From assembly GCA_030248215.1 (NCBI GenBank), contig JASANG010000319.1, positions 1-64,000 of the forward strand: a stretch of 64,000 nt of DNA, given 5' to 3'. Below are positions 46,803-56,838 of this stretch, piece by piece. This DNA comes from Enoplolaimus lenunculus (taxonomy: Eukaryota; Nematoda; Enoplea; Enoplida; Thoracostomopsidae). A program made the position numbers and the translations under genes. Numbering within the stretch: the first letter of the stretch is position 1; each line of letters opens with the position of its first letter. The notes under the pieces were generated by a model. It ran no database searches and was not told the origin of the DNA. It saw only the letters and a list, made by a program, of their open reading frames with translations.

Positions 46803-49536
46803 ATGGAAACCAAAGCTAAGGATCTTCTAAACTTTGATACAACGGTATGTCTCAATGCCATTTTACCTGAATCACAGCGACAACAATTTCAATCTTGGTA
46901 TGGAATAAATGCTTATATCCCGTTGGATGCCTTGGTTAGATTTTCACCAACACAACCACCTAATGTTGAGGAAGTAGTATCCCAATTTATCTCTCCAACA
47001 AGAGAAGAGTGCTACCGAAACTTTTGTATGGCCTGCATATCTACAGTTCGTGATTCGCAACACTTAATTTCAACCAGGCATATCTTTATGTCACATAATC
47101 AGTTGTTCCGATTGAATGTAAGTGAAGAAAGACGATTAACGTTCGAGACGTGGATAAAAGAACATGGATTATGTTATGAACATAAGGTGTTAAAAAATTT
47201 GCATGCTCGCCTCACTTTCTTAAAAATTGACACATCAACGACAACTGCAGTGGGCATGCACGCATCGTTATCAGGTCAAGGATATGACATTCCTATCGTT
47301 TTCGGCAATTCAGTATTAGGATGTGATGAACTTACCTTTCAGTTAACTCTTAAAAACAAAGGAGCTATAAATATGGAATATATAGCTGTTCACTGTGTAA
47401 TGATTGGTACCAACGGAGCTGAGCTGCAACCGATTATAGAAATGCCTATAGATAGAAGTCACCGAATCAACATCAAAGTTTCTCTGGAATCTGAAGTCCC
47501 GGGAATACAATACTATACATTTCAAGCTTGGGTAGAAGCAAAACAATTTGGAAAACCTCCCGTTATGTTACCACTCTGGTGCGAAATCCGTTGGCAATGG
47601 CACGACTATGACCTAGAAGAAAAAACAACGCAATTGCTCGACGAAATAGCGCGTATCAGACCCAAGCCGCCACCGAGTATAGAACTTTCGGCAATTCCAG
47701 ACAGTTTGTTCAACCCTCCACAGACACCACAAGGCGAACCAAACACGCAGCGAATATGTAAACCGGCACGATTCAGTCAATCCTGTTTTATACCATATTT
47801 TGAAGCATGGGAGCAATTTGCCATACCTGCCTGACATACGCATGAAACTGTGACGAGACCAGTGGATGTTACAGCGAAAGGAGGATTTGACCACGTACAA
47901 TTGTCAAGCCAAGATATTCAAAACATTTTGCAACAAGATTCGATTGTTACAAAGCACAACATCGAACATCGTTGCTTAGCTGAAGTTATTGGGCAAACGC
48001 AACCTGGCGAAAATGATCCCGAACGATGTTTGGTTAAATCGATGCAGTTCATATCTGACGCATAAGTAGAAGATTCACATAAGATAGAACAAAATGACTC
48101 GGAAATTTACATTTGCGTAAACACACGTCACCTCGCTTATAATGGCGCTTATGCATTTGGCGTTTCGGGAAGAACATTACTTATGCATCGCGCCGACAAA
48201 CGCTGCTGCAAACGTCTTAGCACTGAAAATAATGAACTATTTAAAACGGCTTTGTGGGTCAATACCGCAGTGTTCTCTTCAACGTATGGTAAGAGATGGA
48301 TATCTGCTAGAGGAACTTGGTGAACTATTGAAGTATTCAAATTTCGTTGCTATTGATGGTGATAAAACTGGTGAATCGTTTGTAAAATCAGGATTGCCTA
48401 ATTACAGAATACTTGTCACTACAGTAGATTTAGCAATCATGAATTTAGTTAACCATCAAACGACGCAAACTGGGCACTTCAGAATATTAAACATCGATGA
48501 AGCCGCTTCAGTAGACTTGCCACGAACTTTACTTGCCTCAAAACTTGTTGCTGAAGGTCAGTTAGTTATGCTAGGTGACACTAAACAATTACCAGCCTAT
48601 ATAACAGCCCCAAAAGTTAAGGCCGACGCTGGCGATGAATCTGGAATGGAGTTCACAACTAGAGTAATCAGAATGACGAAAAGCGCGGATGCCATTACGT
48701 TAAAAAGAAATTATCGCAGCGTAGCTGGTATTCTGGGACCCCCTAATGCAATTATATATCGAGAAGCACCACTTATTGCTGAAAATCATAATTATCCAAG
48801 TCAGCAGATGAATCAATTGTTTGATAACTCTGATCAAAGAGCAAGTAAAATGCTGTTTCCGGCGAAGAATGGTGTTTCTTCCATTCACGTGGAAGGAATA
48901 ATGGTACGAACTGGAAGTAGCTGGTATAATGTTGCCGAAATTCATCATGTGCTAGAAGTAGTTGATCGGATGGTTGCAGTTGGTATCCCGCCCAATACCA
49001 TCGGTATCGACACAACATATGCAGCACAATGTTTTATATTAAAGCAATTGTTATCAAGGTCCTATCCAACCTTAAAAATTGGCTGTACGAACACATGGCA
49101 AGGTAATGAATGCGATTTTATGATTATAAGTTTGGTACGGTCAGATGGTTATCATGATACGTATGGTCAACAAACGGATCAAGGATTTTTATCAGACTAT
49201 CGCCGACTAACTGTTAGCACGACACGAGCACGAAAAGGGCATATAATTATCGGAAACGCATTACGTTTCATGCATCATCCATTGTTGGCCGAATCTTTAC
49301 GGACGTGTCACACGAGGGGCGGGTTCATAAACGATCAAAAAGAAACGCTAAACAGGAATGTTCGTCATATAATTCGCTTCCCGCAAGCAGTTGCAAATTA
49401 TTTACATCTTCATATTTGTGAACAATGGCAAAATGACCCGGATCGAATGGGAGAAAACAATTCAATTGAAGCTGCGCTCGCTAACCCGTTACAATACATA
49501 TGCATCGACCACACGGTAATTCCAGCTAGATACTGA
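46803..49536 (+). pseudogene. Superfamily 1 helicase module (Upf1/MOV10-like) inside the LTR element
   Basis: Between integrase and the polypurine tract lies a module in two parts. The first (about 46803-47834, start METKAKDLLNF) encodes some 340 residues without a named domain, with beta-rich stretches (LTFQLTLKNKGAINMEYIAV) like the regions ahead of the helicase core in MOV10-type proteins. The second (about 48140-49536) encodes helicase motifs in the usual order: IAPTNAAAN, ILNIDEAASVDLP (motif II, DEAA), QLVMLGDTKQLP (III), LKRNYRS (IV), GIDTTYAAQ, WQGNECDFMIISLVRSD (V), RLTVSTTRARKGHIIIG (VI). Upf1-like SF1 helicases unwind RNA in decay and silencing pathways, and MOV10 restricts retroelements. 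It occupies the place where many retroelements have env. It is broken in a few places. A captured host gene is the simplest reading. Confidence 0.85.
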
Positions 49537-49565
49537 GGTAAGCCTTAGCAGGAGCTATAAGGCTT

Positions 49566-49575
49566 AAGGGGGGAG
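49566..49575 (+). promoter_or_regulatory. Polypurine tract
   Basis: AAGGGGGGAG lies just upstream of the 3' LTR, the expected plus-strand priming site. Confidence 0.8.
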
Positions 49576-49578
49576 TAA

Positions 49579-50989
49579 TGTTACGGAACAGAAAACAACA
49601 GAGTTTGATTGAAGGACAAAATAACTAAGACGCCCAACAGGTCAAAAAAAGTTAATTTCAAATTTAAAGTTGCTCAAGAGATTCCGATAGATCTACACCT
49701 GTCGTCAGCCATTGACCAGCCCCGAAGGTACTGTGTCCTCCAACTAGATACAGTTAAAGCGATTGAAGAGCGTTCGTCATACAGTTACCGTACCTAGCCG
49801 GGTCTAATTTCAGACCTGGGTTTACCCTCGCGGAGAACACCGTTCACTCTTGAGCAACATGGTTGGGGGGAACCTCCCGACCCGAGATCAATTAAACTCT
49901 GTCAAGAAAAAAAACAAAACTTTAAACAAAAGTTAAAAACAAAGTTAAAACAAAAAGAACCTTGATGTAATAATCAAGTGGAAGTGATGAGCACTTGCAC
50001 TTGAAATTTAAAAAACTTTTAGTAAAATTAAAAGTAAAGTGTGATGTTCACACTTTACTCTTCGTTTAATTTTTGAAGGTCAAAAAACGAAATAGAATCA
50101 ATCAACTTGGAGGCAACGGATGCGACACAAATTGATGTATTGAGTTTAACTTGCTTTTAAAATTTGCCCGTGAAAGGTGAGGCGGCAAATTTTGTAAATT
50201 TTGTAAATTTTGTTTAAAAATTGAATAGTATTTCGCGAATTAAAGTAAAGAGGAATTTATGCTGACAAAAGCACAAAAAGTATAAATTGTGCTAAAATCG
50301 ATGCAAACAAGGTCATTAAGAACCGCATACCACAAAAAAGTTTAAATTTTATAAACTTACTAAAATTTTCTTAAGAATTGGCCAAATTAATTCTGTTGTT
50401 TTGGCGTAAACTGCCTAACTAAATTATTCAAGCGTAAAGTTTCGCTTTTATCGAAACAAAATTGCTTTAAAATTTTAAATATAGCACAAATTCATATTAT
50501 TTAAAATTTTAGGCTACGATAATGAGCCCATTTGTCAACCAGAATCAAGGACAAAAAGAGCCTATAAAAAGGTGCTCGCCTGGCGAAAAACAGCAGTTTT
50601 TGTGTCGAAGAACTGACTTCGTTTAGTTGAATGAATTTTAACTTTTATTGTTTTTATTGTTTATGGTTGACTAAGACTTAGGTCGGCAACGGCCCGCAGT
50701 TTACTTTAACTACTCTTAGCATCTGGTATCTTGCTAACTGTAACTACTGATAATTGTTATAGGCCTAAGTGGGCACTTTACTACTACAACTGTACTAATC
50801 ATTTTAAGAACAAACCAGGAAATTTGAACAAAATTTGTAGTTAATTTTGGGAAATTAATCGTGATGTGGCTACGTTTTAATAACTTGCGGGCGCTATATG
50901 AAATTCTTGTTGTCGAATGTTAATTGAAAACCTATTTTTAATTAATTCTTTAATAAAAATACGTGCTGTGCTTGGTTGGAATCATAACA
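49579..50989 (+). repeat. 3' LTR of the helicase-bearing element
   Basis: 1411 bp, same ends as the 5' LTR. It differs by scattered substitutions, lacks two A-rich stretches of some 25-40 bp and has about 20 extra bases near 50660 (TTATGGTTGACTAAGACTT). Confidence 0.93.
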
Positions 50990-50993
50990 TCTT

Positions 50994-52089
50994 GCTGGAT
51001 TTATACCAATATTTCTTATGCACAGACATTATATGAATGGCAAAAACAGCAACAGGCACATTCACTAGTCATTATCTATTAAGGTGAACGAGCACACTAA
51101 AGACAAAGCTTTCATCATTATATATAATACTTATTTCATTAAGATGGTTTATCCCAAAGAATAAATATGTAGTTCGTTTATATTTGTCACTTAATTTGAA
51201 TGCAGTCCATGTGCAAATTATATATGGACGCCGGATATCCGGATGTGTACACTGCAAATGGTGAGTCAAATTGACTCTCTGAAATATGCTTTTCATGACT
51301 ACACAAACTGATTCAAATTCGACTCCGCCAGAGTCACATTCGATTCACTCAGTTGTAACTTTGGCATGTGGTATGGCTCAAATTGTTGTACATGCAGAGT
51401 TCCTTTAATGCGTAACACTCGGTGAAACCTTTTTGCATTTAAAACAGCCTTTAAATTTTAAATTGTATTTACCCATAAAGCTGCATTAAATATTGTTGAT
51501 GGCTTAAATTTGTGATTAAACATGTGTTAGCCAATAAAAAGCAGAAGATAGCTAAAGAAATACACTCCTTATCGAAAAAAATTATTTCGTCGGAGCAACC
51601 TGGATGCCCCTAAAAGTAACATTGGATAAATTTTGTATTAATTTCTATTTCACATCAAACTATAATTGCAACATTTTTAGAACTGCGCGATGTTCACGTT
51701 ATTATAACCAGTTTGAGCATAAAATAACGAAATTTTCGATGTTTCAGTAACAGAAACATAACGGTCACCGATTTTAACTTAAACAAGTAAGGATATCAGG
51801 TTACACTTTGATGGCCGCAAGTGAAATTTATTGCATTTTTTCTCTAGACGTCCGATTTAACATAATTAAACACTGCATTATAATTGACACACCTGTTCTC
51901 TCTAGTAAGTAGGCTTATACGTAGACTCAAGCTTATTCTGAGGTTTGCTCTCCAAAGGCTTAAGATATAACCCATGCTTAATAGTTCATGCTTAGCTTTA
52001 GACTAGGAGTTTAGCACAAATATCAGCTTCGAAACTGTTGGGAGAGGCCGAGCAAAATAAAAATATATGCTTCGAAACTAGTTTCGCCA
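50994..52089. other. No gene seen; MITE fragment
   Basis: A left half of the CACTGCAAA MITE family lies at about 51247-51360 (after TA: CACTGCAAATGGTGAG, then CTCCGCCAGAGTCA). A cluster of AAGGCTTAAG and GCTTAGCTTTAGAC words lies near 51905-52010. No coding region supported. Confidence 0.5.
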
Positions 52090-53445
52090 GCCGTGGCGAA
52101 AACGTTGGCTCAAAACTGTTCCGATCAACCCGTAAACTATAGGCTTGAACGCGTCCTAGCTGTTCCGGCAACTCAGCGAAAACAACCTAGAAGCTGTCCC
52201 GATAAACCCAGCAAAAACATACGCTTGAAGCTTACCCGGCTAACCCAGCGAAAACATAGGCCCGAAGCTGTCCGGACCAACCCAGCAAAAACATGGGCTC
52301 GAAGCTGTCCCGACCATCCCAGCAAAACATAGGGTCGAAGCTGTCCCAACCAAACCAGCAAAAACATACGCTTGAAGCTTACCCGGCCAACCCAGCGAAA
52401 ACATAGGCTCGAAGCTGTCCCGACCAACCCAGCAAAAACATAGGCTCGAAGCAATCCTGGCCAAACCATCAAAACATAGGTCGAAGCTGTCCCGACAAAC
52501 CAGCAAAAACATATCCTTGAAGCTTACCCGGCCAACCCAGCGAAAACATAGGCTTGATACTGTCCCGACCAACCCAGCAAAAAACATAGGTCGAAGCTGT
52601 CAGGACCAACCCAGCAAAAACATAGGCTCGAAGCTGTCCTAGCTGTCCCGACCGACCCAGGAAAAATATGGGCTCGAAGCTGTCCGGCTATCCCGACCGA
52701 CCCAACAAAAACATAGGCTCGCAGCTGTCGCTGCTGTCCAGACCAACCCAACGAAAACACATTCTCGAAGCTGTCCCGGCTTACCCGGCCGACCAAGCAA
52801 AAACACAGGATCGAAGCTGTCCCTGCTTACCCGGCCGACCCAGCAAAATCATAGGCTCGCAGCTATCCCTGCTGTCCCAATCGACCCAACGAAAATACAT
52901 GCTCGAAGCTGTCCCTGCTTACCCGGAAGACCAAACAAAAACACAGGCTCGAAGCTGTCCCTGCTTACCCGGCCGACCCAGCAAAAACACATACTTGCAG
53001 CTGTCCCGCCTGACCCGGCCGACCAAGCAAAAACACAGGCTCGAAGCTGTTCTGGCGGTCCCGCCCGACCCAGCGAAAACATAGGCTAGAAGCTGTCCCA
53101 GCTGATCCGGCCGACCAAGCAAAAACACAGGCACAAAGCTGTCCCGGCCGACCCAACGAAAACACATACCCGAAGCTGTCCCTGCTTACCCGGCCGACCC
53201 AGCAATACACAGGTTCGAAGCTGTCCCGGCTGACCCGGCCGACCAAGCAAAAACACAGGCTCGAAGCTGTTCTGGCTGTCCCGCCCGACCCAGCAAAAAC
53301 ACGCTCGAAGCGGTCCGACCGACCCACCAAAAACATAAGCTGGATGCTGTCCCTCCGTCCCAGCACAAATAAGTGAGCAGGAGTGCTGGCCTATTGCTGT
53401 CCCGTGGAAAACGGGACGCCCCTCAGAGTAACATTGGCCAATTAT
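52090..53445 (-). repeat. GGGACAGC minisatellite element, inverted copy
   Basis: Units of about 37-55 bp with GAAGCTGTCCCGACC, AACCCAGCAAAAACATAGG on the plus strand are the reverse complement of the array at 38625-39290. The right edge, ACGGGACGCCCCTCAGAGT then AACATTGGCCA, is the complement of the leader at 38548. About 1.25 kb of repeats with variable units; all long open frames here are products of the period. Confidence 0.88.
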
Positions 53446-54270
53446 GTCATTCCTTTAGCCCTGCCAAAGCATATTAAAACGGTTCTGACCGTGCTGGTTG
53501 TTCAGTGTTTCGTCGTTTTATTTATTAACGCTGCGAAGTCCCTGTTTAGTATCATATCGCATATTCTAAAAGTTCAGTATTTTGATGCACTATAGCTTGT
53601 TAAGGCGGTAGACGTTTTCTTTCAGGGGTTTTAAAATTGACCATTGGTGCGGCCTGCAGTATTAAGTCAAGCAGTTGGTAACGCTTCATGGGTTTTTAAA
53701 GCACCGGAGCAGAACCAGTAAAACTGGCTGCACGAAAGCGTTGTAGCAGCTTTAATTCACGCCTGCCTATTTTGCACTCAGTTGTTTAAAGTCAGCTGTT
53801 TAGGCAGAAAATTAAATGAAAATGACATCACGAAACTTTGGGAAACCCGAGTCGTAGGAAAATTGCTTGACCGGTATCGTATAACACTGTATAAAGCGCT
53901 AAATATAATACAGAGGTCATTATTTTCACTATGCTAGAAATAAACGCTTAAAAGATGCGTCGCTAGATGTCAAATTCAGTTTTGTAGTCCAAATCAAACT
54001 CCGATTTTTTGGTTATTCTTTACTGAATAGTACGAGGAAATTCCGGAAAATATCATTAACTGAGCAAAATATTTGAATGAATTGTGCAATGTTAAGTAAA
54101 TTTATCTGAGACTTGCAAGGAATTTAAAAATTGTCGACAAAAGTCACCGCCAGACGGTGGTGAAAAAATTCGAAGTTCGTTATCCTTTGTGCCTTGATAA
54201 ACGTATTTGTATCATGACTTTTGCTCGCATTGCAATGTATGTATAGAAGTTAACCGGAAATAGGGGTTGT
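53446..54270. other. No gene seen
   Basis: AT-rich spacer. No exon, repeat end or RNA gene recognised. Confidence 0.45.
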
Positions 54271-54607
54271 GGCCCATGTTACTATAAAGGTCGTCCCAAT
54301 TGCCCGAGACACAAATATACCCGGAGTGCGTCTCAACTGTCCCATCTGTCCCAACTGTCCCAAGTGTTCCAACTGTCCAAGTATCCCATCTGTCCCATCT
54401 GCCCCATCTGTCCCAACTGTCCCATCTGTCCCGATGTCCCATCTGTCCCAACTGTCCCATGTGTCCCATCTGTTCCAACGTCCCATCTGTCACGCTGTTC
54501 CATTTGTCCATCTGTCCAAACTGTCCCATCTGTCCCAACTGGACGGGTACTCCTGCTATATTTCTGTCCCGGGAAAACGGGACTGCCTTTAAAGTAACAT
54601 TGGCCGG
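54271..54607. mobile_element. Small transposon with TIRs around a TGTCCCATC minisatellite
   Basis: The left end GGCCCATGTTACTATAAAGG is mirrored by CCTTTAAAGTAACATTGGCC at the right; the next 35 bp (GTCCC, CACAAATATA..GGAGT) are also inverted. Between them is an array of 9-10-bp units TGTCCCATC/TGTCCCAAC (54335-54545). The termini equal the leaders of the two GGGACAGC elements, so all three belong to one family whose interior is an expandable minisatellite. Confidence 0.8.
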
Positions 54608-55759
54608 GGTTGTGATAAGAATAATATAGAATTTGGCCAGAAAATAATGAATGTTAAAAGTTTCTCAGAAAACGTAATATAGTTCGTTAACTTTTGTACA
54701 AAACAGTGCATTATGACGCGATTTATTTAATACCGGTGATGGCAGAATCACACATTCAAGGCTAGCAATTGAAATAAAAATACATGCAAGAAAGACATAG
54801 CTAGGTCCAATGGGAGGCCGAGGGTGAGCTGCAGTAAAATTTATTGTACAGTGAAGCTCAGTGCGACATGCCGTACCACGGCTTAGGCCCTCGTTAACCG
54901 AGAGGACATAGATGCAGAGAGCATAGTTTTGCGAAAATTTCGGTTTAATTGTACCTAGTTCGACGTGGGCTGGGCATGTCAAAAATATAGAATTTTTACT
55001 CCAATTTGTAAGGTCTGGACTGGTCAAAAACGGGGATTTTCGACCGACCGGAGGGGGGGAATGGCCAAGTTCCGGATTCCCCCTGGAACCCACAGTTTTA
55101 ACACGATTTAAACACTCCTATGGCTCGTGCGAGTCTATACAACACTGTTTTCGGATTTACTAGTAACGCACAAGTAAGTAACACGAAATAACAAGCCCGT
55201 TAGTCCCGCTAATACTAAAATTGCCAATTTTCCCTATTTCTGACGGTTATAGCTTTTGAACGAGGGCCATGCGGCCGAAAAGCACTATAGAAATTATAAG
55301 TATTGGGAAACTGCAATTTGTAAGCGAAAAATGGACAGAATCCGCCAGACACAGCTTACGGGACGGCTACCTAAATCACGTCCGGGCACAATTATAACAA
55401 TAAACCACAAATTACAAAAATAACAAGTACACGTTTCCCAAGCCTGAAAATTGTTATTTCGACCAAGTAAAATACGCTGCTTCCGATTATATGCTATTCA
55501 ATACTCCGTCAAGACGAGAATTATCTGTTTTACACGATCCGAGAATATTGCTATGAGTTATGTAGATACTAATAAATCGTCCGAGCACTCTTACTAGCTA
55601 AGCTACCAACATTCTACCGCTAAAACCAATACTACTGAATAATAATCCAAGTTCACAGAATATGGCAAATAAGATACAAATGGGGCAGAATTGGCAGAAA
55701 AAGAGGGGCGAAAAGGAGAGAGCACACGGAAAAAAAAAGGAAAGGGGAGAGGGGGGCGG

Positions 55760-55806
<47 letters not shown>

Positions 55807-56800
55807 GGGAAAAAGCACAAAAGGGTCAAAGGGGAAAGAATTTGTAGAAATGAGGATGCGCAACGCACTGAGCGCATAGAATTTGGTCAGAAAATGGGGT
55901 TTTAGTACCTGAAAAGACAATATAAAATATACGTCAAAATACACGTAATTGACATAAGCGAAATTGGCAGGAATAAGACTAAGTTTGACAAGAGTTTGAC
56001 AGAAATGTTAAAGCACAGTAGTTTTACAAATGAGCAACAGTACGGCAAGGCTAAAAAGATACCGGTTAAGTACAGATCACGATACTCTGACCGAGACTGA
56101 GATGTTGGAATTCACATGCCAAGGAAACTACATAGCTAGGAGGTCGAGGGGTGCCGAGGGTGAGCACCAGTGTGGCACAGAGTGCACACTGGGGCCCCAC
56201 CCGACATCCCTCTCACTCAGCTCATGCCGTCCCTTGGCATGCAAAGACCGGTTGACCTGAAAGAAATAAAAGTTATGCATCGATATAAAGATAAATGACA
56301 AATGAAGAAGTGTTTATTTGAGTTCTTTGGCGAATGTTTATTTGTTTGCTTCTTTGGTTTAATGGTTTTTATTTCTTTGGTTTAACTGGCTTCGCGTTTT
56401 GGAGCCCTAAAAGTTTGCTTCGCTCTTCCGAGCACCTAATACCCTGCTTCGCTCTTCCGAGCACCTGTTACCCAATTGTAATGCATTGGCTCTTCCGAGC
56501 ACCTGAAAACCCCGTAATAAAACCCAATTGTCCTGTATTACCTTTTTGCAATCGATAAGTCCAATAATGAATAAAATGTCCAATAAACGAATAAAACGAA
56601 TGACAAGTAATACGTGAACATGACGAACAATACGTTGGACGCTGCGGTTTGTTGTATTGACACTGTAGCCACTGGCACACCCGAATAACATTGAATTAAC
56701 GTAAACAATAATAAACACGCGCATGAAACCGTTTGCCAAGTGATACATTTTGTCACAGACCGCAGACGTCCTGAAACTATGAATAATACACATTATAATA
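54608..56800. other. No gene seen; purine tract and small repeats
   Basis: A purine-only stretch from about 55710 to 55850 contains 44 consecutive A (55760-55803) between G runs. The word GCTTCGCTCTTCCGAGCACCT occurs at 56417 and 56455, with a shorter copy at 56488. Near 56112-56245 ATGCCAAGG is mirrored by CCTTGGCAT. The right side (from perhaps 56300) may already be the 3' LTR of the next element; its bounds cannot be drawn without the partner LTR. Confidence 0.5.
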
Positions 56801-56838
56801 ACAGTACAATGCAAATATTTTGGGTTTTATTGCCATTA

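Larger units (their letters stand above)
39894..50989 (+). mobile_element. Ty3/gypsy-type LTR element carrying a helicase module (broken, young)
   Basis: A fossil LTR retroelement of 11,096 bp. Both LTRs start TGTTACGGAACAG and end GGAATCATAACA. The 4-bp duplication TCTT flanks it (39890-39893 and 50990-50993). Order of parts: 5' LTR, primer site for tRNA-Gln, gag, protease, reverse transcriptase, RNase H, integrase, a helicase-encoding module, polypurine tract, 3' LTR. The order RT-RH-IN and the integrase type put it in Ty3/gypsy. By eye the LTRs differ by about 25 substitutions over some 1.35 kb (about 2%) plus several indels, so insertion was recent in evolutionary terms. Gag-pol and the helicase part are broken, about ten breaks in all. 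It inserted between two oppositely oriented GGGACAGC minisatellite units. Confidence 0.93.

Noticed and set aside
52093-53368. Overlapping open frames of 60-140 codons on both strands
   Set aside because: Same minisatellite in inverted orientation; frames are by-products of the repeat.
54212-54629. Pro/Cys-rich frames such as CPICPNCPICP
   Set aside because: Created by the 9-10-bp TGTCCCATC array.
55603-55944. Phe-rich open frame of 113 codons
   Set aside because: Translation of the poly-A/purine tract.
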